Assembly: GCF_000003195.3 (NCBI RefSeq) | Contig: NC_012870.2 | Span: 12,144,501 to 12,208,500, forward strand | Direction of reading: 5' to 3' | From: Sorghum bicolor | Lineage: Eukaryota > Streptophyta > Magnoliopsida > Poales > Poaceae | DNA length: 64,000 nt | Shown here: positions 34,201 through 46,115 of the stretch, one piece after another | Numbering within the stretch: the first letter of the stretch is position 1 | Layout of the letters: each line of letters begins with the position of its first letter | Program-made: the position numbers and the translations under genes | The notes under the pieces: model-generated | Databases searched by the model: none | What the model was told of the DNA's origin: nothing | Seen by the model: the letters and a program-made list of their open reading frames with translations, nothing else

Positions 34201-37200
34201 CAGTGCTCTCATAAATGGAAATTTCTTGAGAAATATATCTTCATGGATGCCTAGCAGACACACAGCAACTGCTCAGGTATTGAAAAGATGGCAATGCCAC
34301 ATACTCAAATATGCTCATACTTGCAATAATTTTCTGTTGGTGATGTTCATCCTCTGCTTAGGGTTTAAGCAACCATGGTAGAAATTTACTGTAACCTGGA
34401 AGGCTTTTGGGGCTTCTCCAATCTGATTTGTTTTTCACCTATACTGTGGTGGCCTAAGTATCTAGCCATGGCTTATGATAGGAGTTCTAGACATGCATGC
34501 TAAAAGTTTTGATCTACTGAGAAATCATTAGATATAGCTCTTGGATTCACGTAGATTTTCCTGGAAGCTGTTGGTTAAAGCTTCTGAGGAACCTGGATCA
34601 AAACAGAATCCTTCCATGGAAGAATACAACTGTTGATTAGCAATTTTTTACGTGACTTTTGTGCAATTTGATCATCCAATTGATAGAAATTTATTCCAAA
34701 CATTTGTCTAAATTAAACAAAAGGTTATCCTTTCCCAGTACTTGCATTTAAAAGAGTTTATTTAACACCTTACCAAAAGCTTCATGAACAGAAAGTTATG
34801 TTGGACAGTTACACAGTAAAACCTACGCCCTGCTAGATTCCTGGTTATGGCAGTTAATTTCAAGATTAATACCACATGATATGTGTTAGGTCACAGTATT
34901 GACCCTCTGTGCCGATCAGTACATTACAAATTCATAAACTATTTTTCTGAAATATGCGTTACCTAACTATCTTGCTTGGAGCTAAAGGTTTTGTTGTCAT
35001 TAGCTACTTTCTACAGTACCCCTATGTCCAAAAAGAATCTCATTCTAGTTTTGTCCTAAGTCAAACTATTTTTGTAGTGTACCTATTTGGTATTATAAAT
35101 GTTGATTATCTTCTTTATAAACTTGGTCAAACCTAAGATAGTTTGACTTGCCAAACTAAATCTGCATTCTTTTCCAAACAGAGTGGTAGTGTGAGCTTAT
35201 GAATTTGCTGATTTTCTTCTTTAGGAAGGAGAAGACCCAAGGTTTCCTGGGAGAGCGCGAACACTTGGTTCTGCAGGAACTGAACCCACTGCAAGGGAGG
35301 CAAGTGCACATTTGCATGCTAGGTTGTTGGATAACACAACTCCAAGTGACCCACTAACGAATACACAGTAATGCATTTTCTACTTGACATTGCTTTAATG
35401 TATTACACATCTTGTGTTGCCACGTATGCTTTGAAATCAGAAAATCACATGAAGCAACGGCAACTTGGAAGAGATCAGATGATCTCTTCTAAGTTCTTTT
35501 TTTTTCGCAAACACTAGGACTCATGTTTTGTTCTTCTATTCTAATCAGATACTTATCCTCAATAAATAATTAGGTCAAAACTATTTTTTAGCACTTCCTT
35601 CTCTTTTGTTCTTTTATTTGCACTGTGTATGTCAAATCCTCCCCTGAAAAGCTGTCATAGCCCTTATGAAATAATTCATATCTGTAATAAGTTTCCTTTT
35701 ATTGACAAATTGATAATAAGTTTCTGTTTGACAAATTTTGTGAAATCACTTTTGTAAAGACTATGATCTGAAGTAAAACCCTGTGTTTTATCAAGGGATC
35801 GTGGTGGAACTTTGTTTGGTTTTGTTTCGCACTTGTAGGCTTGCCTTTTGGTGAGCAAGTTTAGCTCAATGTGCTTGAGCCAGTTTGAGCATAATTCAGA
35901 TGCACACATGGTTGATATGGTAACTTAGCGAATCAATTATATTTGCATCTCATGTGAAAATTCTTGCTCCAGTGAAGTTGTACTAAATTGAAACATAGAT
36001 AATATAATAGTATGTGATACACAGAGAAGGAAGTGGTAGTTTATGTTGGATCACGTTCACAGCATTGCTGTTCCCAGACCCGACTTTTTACCAATTATGG
36101 AAGCATGCATACTGAAGCAATAACTGAAATGAAAAATAAATAACACAGGTTTCCATTATCTAGCTTTGTAAATGGACAATGTTGTTGACAACACTACAGC
36201 AGTGAACTTTTATTGTATGGTTACTGCTGGTAACCTGAATTCTTGCGGGTGCTGAGAATGATGCAACCTGCGTCTGGAATCTCTAATCTTGAATTTTAGT
36301 TTTAGTGGACAACCACATGCTATGAGCTAATTGTAAGGCAAGCAAACAAAGCTCCTAATGCTTGTTCTTTCTTTCTATATATCTAATATAAAAATTGTTC
36401 CTTAAAAGTGTTTCATTTTGTTGTTATCAACATATGTGTGAATCAGTACTCTAATATGAGGTTCATATCAACAGGCATACTGCTGTGAACACAGTCAGAG
36501 CTGCTGCAACGGTGGCAGCTGAGCAGGTTCCGTGTTCTGTACCTTATTTTGATTTTTATTCATTTTCTATTGGTTTAGTAACAGTTCTTGGTTGCATCCT
36601 TACTGCAGGTTGATACATTTGATGAAGAACTTAAGAAGCTGGTTGGGATGGGCTTTGAAAAGGTATTTCAAGTCTTGTCCTGAATGTCAATTGCTTCACT
36701 GCATTTAGTACATTTCCCATTTATCCTATTATGTACTGTTTGATCATGTCCTGGCCTGTATCTAAGCCACCTATATTAAGATTCGCAATGAAGTGCTTCA
36801 ACAAAACCAAAAATTGCCTATTTCCACTGTTGGTTATCTCTGTTTGCCTGTTTTGATGAATTTTTCAGAGGTTTTAGGTAAGTGCATGTTTTTTAAGAGC
36901 CCACAATCGTTTCAGTTTTCATCCATATTCTGGTTATGCTTATGTTGTACTTATATGCTATGGCTGTCAACTACCTCACTGATGAATTGATCATATTGCT
37001 GCAGACTCAAGCTGAAGTCGCTCTTGCTGCAGCTGATGGAGATCCAAATGTTGCCATTGAGATTCTGATGAGTCAGCAGGTTTGTGTAGTTCTATGTGAG
37101 CTAATTAATTGTTGATAACACCTCTCCATGAAAACAGTTGACATTCTGACCAGAATCTGCTCCACTAATTGAATTTTGTTCCTCTTGATATTAATTTGTT

Positions 37201-37231
37201 TTTTTCCCATTCCTATCAATTCTAGGGTTGA
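31287..37231 (+). CDS. RBL15: Rhomboid-like protein with C-terminal UBA domain (RBL15 type)
   Basis: Thirteen exons: 31287-31310, 31872-32037, 32494-32797, 33539-33571, 33674-33765, 33863-33936, 34039-34133, 34204-34276, 35225-35367, 36475-36526, 36609-36662, 37005-37079 and 37226-37231, all GT-AG, giving 396 residues. It starts MRPNIITEAGIPTRLNQWW, like Arabidopsis RBL15 (At3g58460, recalled). The rhomboid catalytic pair is present: Ser145 in GFSG and His197 in GHLCG, with the HGSLLHVLFNM segment (74-84). An active intramembrane serine protease is therefore possible. Residues about 210-345 form a soluble linker with FPGRARTLGSAG and HLHARLLD. A UBA domain (about 354-394, LKKLVGMGFEKTQAEVALAA) should bind ubiquitin. 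The last exon encodes only one glycine and the stop. Location is probably the secretory system or plastid; not shown by sequence. Confidence 0.94.
35007..35186. mobile_element. Stowaway-like MITE in intron 8 of the rhomboid gene
   Basis: TA-CTTTCTACAGTACCCC... at the left faces ...CCAAACAGAGTGG-TA at the right, with the inner pair TCCAAAAAGAATC and GCATTCTTTTCC. TA lies on each side. Termini are worn. It ends about 40 bp before the acceptor of exon 9. Confidence 0.5.
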
Positions 37232-38649
37232 AGTTTGACCATAAAGAACAAATTCAAAGGAAGCAAGATGTCGAGCCAATTGTTTTCTTACAAAGGTTTA
37301 AAAAAGTAGGCTGTGATTTGGGAGTGGAGCATGGTGTAGATTGTGTGCCAAGGTGGGTCTGAAAAAGGAATGGCTGCAATCTTGGTTATGCCCTGGGATG
37401 CAGAAACAACAATGTGCAGCCCTAGTTGCATTTCTCAAGGCTGCCGACTCTAGAATTTATGTAAAGTAGAAATTAACGTTGGATGTTCTGTCAAGACTTT
37501 GAAATACGAACAATCAGAAAATGCTGAATTTAATCTGAAAATAGCTAGTGTGTTTGTTTTAGCTTGCAGATTATTAGAAGCCAGGGGAAATTAGGTTATT
37601 GGGCTCGAACAATCAGAATTTGACATATGGACTGCTTCCCCTTTGAGATGTGTGAATCTGTCCTGCGTTGAGACCCTTTTAGGTTGGCCTGTGTATTTTC
37701 ACATGGGAACAACCTGCAAAAATTATCCATAATCTGCAAAGCTAAAATAAATTGGCGTATCATACATTTTTTTGTGAACATCGGGATGAAGATTCTTTTC
37801 AAGAACCAAAGGTGTTACTGTGTTAGTTGTAGAAAGCTGCAGTGATTCCTTATATTGAGAAAGATGGCATGAACATATCAATAGTGGTAGAGATGTCTGT
37901 AAATGGGACTCTAAAATGACAATGTTGTCAGATGCAAATAAAAAAAAATAGTGCTATTATATTGATTTGCTCGGATCTTACAAATGAAGATTTCTTCGAC
38001 CCGTTTTAGCTAGTAGAAGTAAATAAATGACTCTTTCAGAGTGGGCATGACCTCGAAGATACTCCCAGACATTCTAAGAAATATAATTACTACAAACTGA
38101 AAAGTTAATTTATCTATGAGATTTTTTAAGCTCATGTGTAGCACGCTTTGTATTTAGGAGAAGACGAAAGGTTCAAGCTCAGTATAGTTACAAAACGACA
38201 TGTTTTGTATTAAGGGGGAGAAGAAAGGTTCAAGCTCAGTACGGATTACAAAACAGCCACAAGCCCACAAATCCTCGCTAAATAAAGGGAACAACCAACT
38301 CAATCTTACAGACATCCAACCTAGCCATTCTGAATCAAATCCGCTGGAAATTCTGAGTCAAATCCGATATACTCATCGATGCCTGCTCTACTCGATTGTT
38401 CCATCTCATCCAATACCCATGATAGCTTGCTCCAGAGCAGAGGACAGCAACAAGAATTGCTGTGTCAAGGTTGCTGATTGCTCTGTTCAATCACAGCATT
38501 ATCAAATTGAAATACGCAAAATCAAAATTCAGCTTGCTGATGGCTCGTTCAATCTTTTTGCAGATTTTATCATTATGTTTAACCATGCTGCATTGTACAA
38601 ATGGCGCAGAGTTTTAATATTCTAACAATTTTGATATACAGGCAGCAGA
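37232..38649. other. Tail-to-tail spacer between the rhomboid and GatC genes
   Basis: Contains the 3' ends of both genes. A 141-codon frame at 38200-38625 has no recognised family. Sequence near 38140-38260 is tandemly duplicated. Confidence 0.45.
38147..38254. repeat. Tandem duplication, unit about 54 bp
   Basis: The order TTTGTATT, then GAGAAGA, then AAAGGTTCAAGCTCAGTA and TTACAAAAC occurs twice in succession, with small differences. It lies near the 3' end of the GatC gene. Confidence 0.7.
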
Positions 38650-40634
38650 TTATTCTTTGTTCAGCACTCTTGGCACTTTGATATATGGATCATCATAACT
38701 TGGAATGGCCTCCACTATGGCATCTCTGCATTGACAAAAAAAGCAAAAAACGAAAAAGAAGACACTCAGGCTTTCCTTGCAAAGCATGTAGTGCTTTAGT
38801 GAAAATCATGGAAGAGCCATTGCCCTGCTCACCTGTTATCGAATGTTTCAGGTTTATCTTCTCTCAAAGAACTATCAGCTGTTGTACCTGTGGATGAAAT
38901 AGTGGAACATGAAAAATGGTAATCTGCTGAAATAAACATACAGAAACGGACCAACAGTTAATAAGAATTGTGTAGCGGGCTGCTAGGAACTCTTTAATCT
39001 TAACAGCTCTAGGAACTCTTTTGGGGTTTTGGGGGTAGGGAATCAAATAAAATATTTGGTTTTTGGATGAAAGCATTAGAATTCAGAACTAATTGTTTAA
39101 AATATAATTAACTGATGACATTATAATCCTTCTCTTGTACTAGAAGCCTTCCATCGTGTCAAAACCAATTGGGATAGGGAACTTAGTATTAGTAAATCAA
39201 GTTTTCATGCTTACTGGAGTGGGAAAGACTTTATGCTTTCCAAATTCTAGCAAATCAAGAGATTCTAATAAACAATAATCAATCACCAAGATGCATACCA
39301 GCTCTAAGTGAAGGCTCAATGGACTCAAGATCTACTGCCTGAAGTTGCCCAAACCTGTAAAGAAAATAGAAACGAAGAGCAGCTAAGTTCTACCCCAAAA
39401 TAACCAGTCAAGCTTTGATTTTATCACCAGTGCATACAAATAGAAATCAAAACCCAACACCCCCATAGTGTGAAAAATTCATGGTCTTCCCATTTTGTGT
39501 TTAAGAATCACATAGCTACACAAAATCAGCCTAATATCAATTTTAGCTTGAAAACTACAAGATCAAATCTAAAACATACCCATTAAATTAATTGTGACGG
39601 AGCTTGTGACATTTGTGGTGTTCTGCCACAGGAAACTAAATGTGATCTTTAAGATGTTCATATTGCATTGTTCCCTAGAAAAATTGACGCTGCCATATTC
39701 ATCTTTTAAAAACAGTGTCCCATTCATCCTAGAAAGGTGCCTTCATTGGTGCATGGGTGTTGACTGAGGATGGTGATCTGGTTGATCTCCCACCGCTTTC
39801 AACCTTTAATGAGTTTTCTACTACTCAACATCTTCTACAACAATTGGCAGCTATGTTGTCTTCATGGTGAAGTTGTGAGAACAATGTGTATATTTGGATG
39901 ACTTTAGGGATGAGTCTCCCCTCTTAACTTAAGTGAGAGGGACTTGAATCGCTGACTTTAGAGGGATCATAGTGTGACTTGAATCCTTAACTTAAGTTGT
40001 GAGAATGATATATTTACACTCTGCAAAAGGCACTAGCATTGCTTCAGTATTTCCAGTCTGAAATTGGCAATGCACTACGGCATGTGTTCATTGGTTCCCC
40101 AATTTAAAACACCCAGACTACGGAATTATCTAAACCCACGGCAGAACATTCTTAGTAGAGAGGCTCCACCGTGTCGCAGAATTTTCATGAGCTGCAATCT
40201 GCAAGCACTACAAACCGACCCTTGGATTATCCACCTGCGCAAACAGAAGAGAATAGGTAGCAAAAACCTACCAATCCACGACCTGCCGAATCTTGGGCTC
40301 GAAGTCCTCGGCCTGGCGAGCGAGCACACAGAGAAGACAAGCAAATCATCGTGAGCATCTCATGTGAACATATAGTATCAGATGTTGGCATCCAGAGAAA
40401 GAAAGCAGGACGGCGACTGACCTCCTGCGGGGAGAGCGAGATGCGCGCGGCGTTGGCTAAGCGGGTGAGGTCCGGCGGCTCCAGCTCCCCCGCCCCCGCC
40501 GCCGCGGGCGTTACGTGGCTAGAGGAGGAGAGCGGCCGCGGCCAGTAAGTCCTAGCCGCCGGCCGCCTCAGCTGCGGCCGCGTCGCGAAGCGGAGCTTGG
40601 GTATGACGGCGGCGGCGGCGGCGGCGGAGAGCAT
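38650..40634 (-). CDS. GATC: Glutamyl-tRNA(Gln) amidotransferase subunit C, organellar
   Basis: Five exons on the minus strand: 40422-40634, 40272-40312, 39299-39354, 38833-38887 and 38650-38725, giving 146 residues. GatC is the small subunit of GatCAB, which converts Glu-tRNA(Gln) to Gln-tRNA(Gln) in chloroplasts and mitochondria. The conserved core begins [19 protein letters not shown] and continues [52 protein letters not shown] and [18 protein letters not shown]. The first 50 residues, rich in Ala, Arg, Ser and Pro, with few acidic residues, look like an organelle targeting peptide. All splice sites are GT-AG and phases fit. The gene starts divergently from the SPX-RING gene. Confidence 0.95.
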
Positions 40635-41853
40635 GGCCGGCGTCGCTGCTGCCTCCGGTCCGGGGCGGGCGGGCGGGCGGGCGTCCGGCTAAGATTGGAA
40701 TTGGACCGTCGTCACCGACGACGCCTCATCGACTCATCCCATCCCATCTCATCGTTTCGCGTGGTGCGGCCCGGCCCACTCAAAAAGCGGCCACTGCCCA
40801 GTGCCCAGAGCTGAGACTGAGAGCCCGGCCGGCGTCGTCGGTTTGGGCCTCTCCGCCACTTTCACCGGCGGGCACTGTCCGTGACTTTTGTGTGTGTGCC
40901 CCTATGACCGAAGCGTTTGGTGCCGTGGCCAACCCTACACTACACAGACAGAAGAATCACTCATGATCTCCGAGCCGTGTGCAGGATCTGAATCGAATGT
41001 TTGGTGTTGCTGCGTGAATCTGGCCGTGGCTGGAAGAAGCTCTGCCGTTAATTAACGCTAGCTCTAGAGTGGCGCCTAGCGTAATAGTAGCGTCAAAAGC
41101 ATGTCCTGCCCCGCGCCGTCCATCCATTCATCGCTGGCCGCTGCCGCTGCCGCTGCTGCCCTGGTAATCATCATGGCGCTCGTGCCGTTGCTGGCCCGCC
41201 GCTTTGACCATCGCCAGGTGAAAAAAAGCACAGCATCCGGGCGCGGCACGCAGACAGGTGGACCCAGGGCGCCCCTGACCCGTCCAGAGTGCCCCCGCTG
41301 GCCGCCGCCGTGAAAGCCTGTCTACTCTATCGCTACGCTACACCTGGCCATGGCCTGGGCGGGTCCTCCTCCTCCTCCTCCTCCTCCTCCACGGCTGCTG
41401 CTGCTGCCACAGAGCACACAGGCACACCGCACACGCAGGAAGGAATTCTTGGAGGAGGAGGAGGAGGAAAAGGCCAAGACCAACAACACATCTGACGCCG
41501 CACTGTCACTTGCGGTTGGGCCCGGTGCAGCCGACCGTCCGGCTTGTGGGGCCCGTCCAAGGTGGACAAACGGGAAACCCGTGGCGTCAACGACCCACCC
41601 ACCCACCCCTCTTTTAATTGCTGCGCAGGTCGCAACTGAACGGAACCGGGAAGGCGGCCACAAGCCAGCAGCGAGAGAGGCCAGCGCGAGCCGCGAGCAT
41701 ATCTCTCCCGCGTTTGATTTCCGCCCAAGCAATCCGCCGCCGCCGCCGTCGACGCTGCCGCACGCCCGCCGGTCTCTGCACGAGCGGCGAGCGGCGAGCA
41801 CCGGCGATCCTGATCCCCGTCCTGCCGCGCTCCGGCGCCGGCGGTCCGTGCAG
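40635..41853. other. Divergent promoter region and first non-coding exon of the SPX-RING gene
   Basis: GC-rich sequence between the GatC start (minus) and the SPX-RING leader (plus). A good donor, GTGCAG-GTAACT, at 41853/41854 and an acceptor TTTTTCCAG at 43671 suggest a 5'UTR intron of about 1.8 kb, leaving a short second leader TAGACAAG before the ATG. Long frames on both strands at 41320-41940 are GC artefacts. Confidence 0.55.
41364..41390. repeat. (TCC)n microsatellite
   Basis: Nine TCC units in a row, in the presumed leader/promoter of the SPX-RING gene; a GGA-rich tract follows at 41450-41467. Confidence 0.85.
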
Positions 41854-42278
41854 GTAACTGCGGCATGGGGCCGCAATGGCTTCTCCGTGCCCTACTGCTG
41901 CTTCCGTCCGATTCTGTTCCTTCTCTAACGCGCCATGCATTTTGTCGGCGCGGCCGCCGTGATCGTTTACGCGGTTCCGCGGACTTTCTGTTGTGCTGGC
42001 TTAGACAGACGAGATTTGGGATTTTGGGAGTGGTCCGAGCGAATTTGAACTCTTATTCCCGATTCCAAACCCCCGGAGTTTCAAACCTCTCCTGTCTCTT
42101 CGTCCTCAGCGGATTCGATTCTTAGGAATACCAAAAAAAAAAAGCGCTACGTCATGTCTTTGTTGTCGTTTCTTTTTCGTCTGTCTCTGCGTGCTCTTCT
42201 CCTCCCTCCTATTCTGTTTCCTTCCTCGGATTCAACCAACTCAGTTCAGTTGCAATGTCAACAATAATTAATACTATA

Positions 42279-42496
42279 GGGCGCGTTTGGATTGAGGCCA
42301 TCTGGAGCCGAGCCAATATTTTGTCGTTGACTGGATGGCTGCCGATATTCGGCTGGACACTTTACAAAAGCAGATTCTTGCGCCAAATCGAGTTCATTTT
42401 TCAACCAATTCCAGGTCAATTCGGGGCGGCCAATTCTTGCGCCAGAATTTGGCCGGCCAGCTGGTTTTGGCCAGCAGGCCAATTCCAGACGCACCC
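42279..42496. mobile_element. MITE in the 5'UTR intron of the SPX-RING gene
   Basis: Left end GGGCGCGTTTGGATTG and right end CAATTCCAGACGCACCC pair with a few mismatches. GCCATCTGG and CCAGCAGG lie just inside. TA flanks both ends. The termini are Tourist-like but the duplication reads TA, so the class is tentative. Confidence 0.6.
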
Positions 42497-43679
42497 TATG
42501 TGTTTTTCTTCTTTACTGGGCTTTATCAGTCAATATATGGGATTCAGCCATGTTCTTATCCACTGGTCCATTGCACGTCATGTTTCTACAAAAAGTTTTT
42601 TTTTATTGGTACCGAGCAATTTCATTTCTTTTTCTCGAAACAACTTGTCATTGTCAATATATATGTTTATGATGCATGTTTGGGTTTAAAGTTATGCCAT
42701 CTCTGAGGAAATTCCAAATGCTACATTCAGTTAGTTTCAGTACCACGTTGCTGGTGCAATGATGTTGACGTTCTTGTACAATTTGGCACTGATGTTATTT
42801 ATAATATATCTTTGGATCGATCAGATCATATCTTTTCCTTTAAGGTTCAAAAGTCAGCGACCGCATTGTTCTGCACGATTATAATATTGGCCCATTTGGT
42901 GCAGAAATCATTAGGTTCTTTTCTTTTTTATGAAATTTCTAAGTATGCAGTTTCAGTCATAGAGAAAGTTGAATTCACCTATGTTTAAATTCCTAAAATA
43001 TATAGAAGATATTCTTATAGAACCTTGTAAATTTAAAGTTTTGTCTTCTACTGAAATTAGAAGGAGGGGCAAGACTGTATAATCACAGCAGCACAAACTG
43101 CAACTGATGAAAGATCAATAGTTAGGATCACTATGCCTGGCAACGATGTTCTGGCTACTGGCTGGTATGCAGCAGGAGTTATAATTCCATATTCTGGCTA
43201 CCAATTTTACATTTTTATGGTCCATAAAAAAGGATATAGAACTATAGCTAAATCAGTTCGCTTTGCCTCTCCTTTCATTGTGTAGTACTATTTTATTGGA
43301 TAATTTTTTATCCATTACAATTTAGATTTTACGCCATGTATCCTTTTGCAGAATACAGTTATCTGTATCAGTTAATTCATGCATGCAAAGCTCATTTTGA
43401 TCAAAATTAAATTATTCCCAAAGAAAGTGCATTTGCATGTTAAAAACCATCTCTTCTCCTGTGAAATTTTGATTGCGCGATGACAGATTAAAAGTTACAG
43501 CTGAAAATATTCCTTGATCAATCTTGGATATAATACTGTGAACAATGTGCTCATTAGTTGTCATAATGCATTGAGTGTCTGCTAATTTATTTCGTTGTTA
43601 CAATTCATGATGGAGTGCCTAATCTCCTCAACATTGCATGGCTATAGTTCATTATCATTTTCTTTTTCCAGTAGACAAG

Positions 43680-46001
43680 ATGAAGTTCGGCGCCACATAT
43701 GAGGAGTATCTCCGGGCAGAGCAGGACAAATTCCTAGGACAATGCTCCCATGTAGAATATAAACGCCTCAAGAAGGTATTGAAGAAATGTCGAGTTGGTC
43801 GCTCACTGCAAGCAGATGGCACAAATGGTGATGAGCAGCAGGAGGGGAGTGACGAATCTTCAAACATTTGTGAATGCAACTCATGCACATGTATGCCCAT
43901 AGTCTACTATTGCAGACATTGCTCCTCCATCTTGATGCGCGTGTTTTGTTCTTATGATATGGAAGCAAAATAATGTATTATCAGCATAGTTAAAAATCAT
44001 TCCCTATGCACTTTCCATTTAGTTTGCTACTTTGAACCACATGTGATTTTATTACAATTCGCAACTCCAGAATTTTGAGGAAATAGTCATATTTTTATGA
44101 TAGAATAGAAAATTGACTAATTTGGCAACAACTTGATGAAGTGAGATTTAAAAACCAGAGAAAGATGACAACGGTCATTATTCTCTTCCATGAAAGAATA
44201 ATAGTCATTTCATTTTGTACAACTGTTCATTTTCTACAACTGGGCTCCTTGCTTTGAAAATATTGTTAGTTTTAGATGGGCGAGTATTCATGTCTGTTTG
44301 ACGTAACTGTAGACTATTCCTGGTTCGTAGCTGGAAACCTAGAACTAGATAGCCTGACTAGAATAGTTTACTTAAGGTCATTAACTTTACATTTTGCTAC
44401 TCCTTTTTCATCTTGTTATGCTTGTCTTACATCTTATACTACTGTGATCTTAACTTTTAGTATCTTTCTTCTTTAGTGTGTGATGAGATGTTCTTTACAG
44501 AACTCAACAAGGAGGCATCAGAAATTGCAGGTTGTTTCAGATCTAGAGTACAACGTCTCCTCCATCTTCATGTCCCTTCAGGACTACAACGCTGTATATG
44601 GCGTTTTAGGCAGTGTTTCATAGATGATCAGCAAATAATGGTTCAAGAAGGCAGAATGCTTCTCAATTATGTGACCATGAATGCTATTGCTATTCGCAAA
44701 ATTCTCAAGAAATATGACAAGGTAAGTGTTGATCTACTGATTGTCAGCAGATATATTCAATGTATCTTTGTGTATTTATATAATATGTATAATCCTGCAG
44801 ATACATGGTTCTGTGAGTGGCAGAGATTTCAAGAGCAAGATGCAAACTGAGCATATTGAACTGTTGCAGTCACCTTGGCTGATAGAGCTTGGTGCGTTCC
44901 ATCTCAACTGTGATGATTCAGATGCTGATGAACCTGGAGCTGGAGGGTTCTTCAAGAATGGATTCTTCAAGAATTTTTCCTGTGATCTGAGTGGAGCACA
45001 GCCACTACTGACAATGACCATTTCTGAAACTCTAAAGTATGAGTACAGCCTAACTTGTCCGATTTGCTTGGTGAGATATTCTTTAACTTCCGTTTTCTTT
45101 GGCTCATAAATATCATAGAACTAAAAGGGTAGCCCTTGTTGGTAGGGAAATTTGCTGTGGAAACTTTGCATGTTGTCCCTGCAGGGTATCTTTTTCCCCT
45201 CTTGAGTTTGCTTGAACATGTGTGTGCTGATTTTAGCATCCATTTGTGATGATTTTTTTTTTCACTTACAATGTCTACAGGACACTTTGTTCAACCCTTA
45301 CGCACTTAGCTGTGGGCATCTGTTCTGCAAATCCTGTGCATGTGGCGCTGCTTCTGTCTACATCTTCCAGGGTGTCAAGTCGGCACCTCCGGAGGCCAAG
45401 TGCCCGGTATGCCGAGCGGTATGTGAGCAATCCTACTTGCTGCCAGACATCAATCTTGTTCAGTCTCCTTGTTGCCGTGAAACGTATCTTCTATTAGTGG
45501 TATCTTCCATTTGTGACATGTTTTCTTTTATCACCTTTGCTACATCACCCATAAATCGTCGAGACAAATATAGTTTCTGTTTTCTTCTTAATACAAAGCC
45601 TTGTAGTTCGTCCTAGGTTGGTTTAGTTTTTTCTTTTACATCACCATAAATTACCTTGGCATTCATGCTACGTTCTAAACAATGAATTGTCCCATAAATA
45701 CATGACGCACACTGTTTCATCTTCCATGGTGATGATTTGGATTTGACGATCTTCAGGTTGGTGTGTTTGGTCGCGCCCTGCATATGACTGAACTCGAATT
45801 ACTCCTCAAGAGAAGGTATTGGAATCTAACCTGCACCTCTTGTGAGAAAGAATTATGTGTGTTCTAGATCTAACTTGCATCTCTTGTCTAACCAGGGACA
45901 AAGATTACTTTGCGCAGAGACTGCGCGAAGAGCGAAGTGTGATGGTGAAGCAGGCCAAAGAATACTGGGACTCACAGGCAATGCTATCGATGGGGATTTG
46001 A
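43680..46001 (+). CDS. SPX-RING E3 ubiquitin ligase (BAH1/NLA-like)
   Basis: Six coding exons: 43680-43890, 44477-44721, 44801-45070, 45281-45418, 45757-45815 and 45896-46001, giving 342 residues. The SPX domain (about 1-165) starts MKFGATYEEYL and has the lysine-rich segments VEYKRLKKVLKKCR and RKILKKYDK that in this family bind inositol pyrophosphates as a phosphate signal. A C3HC4 RING follows: C238, C241, C253, H255, C258, C261, C283, C286 (CPIC, CGH, CKSC, CPVC). The C-terminus, LLLKRRDKDYFAQRLREE then EYWDSQAMLSMGI, is typical. Arabidopsis NLA helps degrade phosphate and nitrate transporters; the same role is inferred here. Donor and acceptor sites and phases agree throughout. The leader has an intron. 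Confidence 0.94.
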
Positions 46002-46065
46002 AAGCTACAATGTTCTTACTATGTAGCACTAATGTTATCAATAGTCACCAAGATGAGCATCAAAG

Positions 46066-46115
46066 CTGAAGGTTCTCTGGCTAATTACATCTGAAGGTTC
46101 TCTGGCTAATTACAC
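46066..46115. repeat. 25-bp tandem duplication in the SPX-RING 3' untranslated region
   Basis: CTGAAGGTTCTCTGGCTAAT plus five bases occurs twice head to tail with one difference in the last base. It begins 65 bp after the stop codon. Confidence 0.9.

Noticed and set aside
38200..38625. 141-codon frame between the rhomboid and GatC genes
   Set aside because: No recognised domain, and it starts within a tandem duplication; likely non-coding.
41322..41940. Frames up to 192 codons before the SPX-RING gene
   Set aside because: Composition-driven (TCC/GGA repeats), present on both strands, and placed in a presumed leader and promoter.
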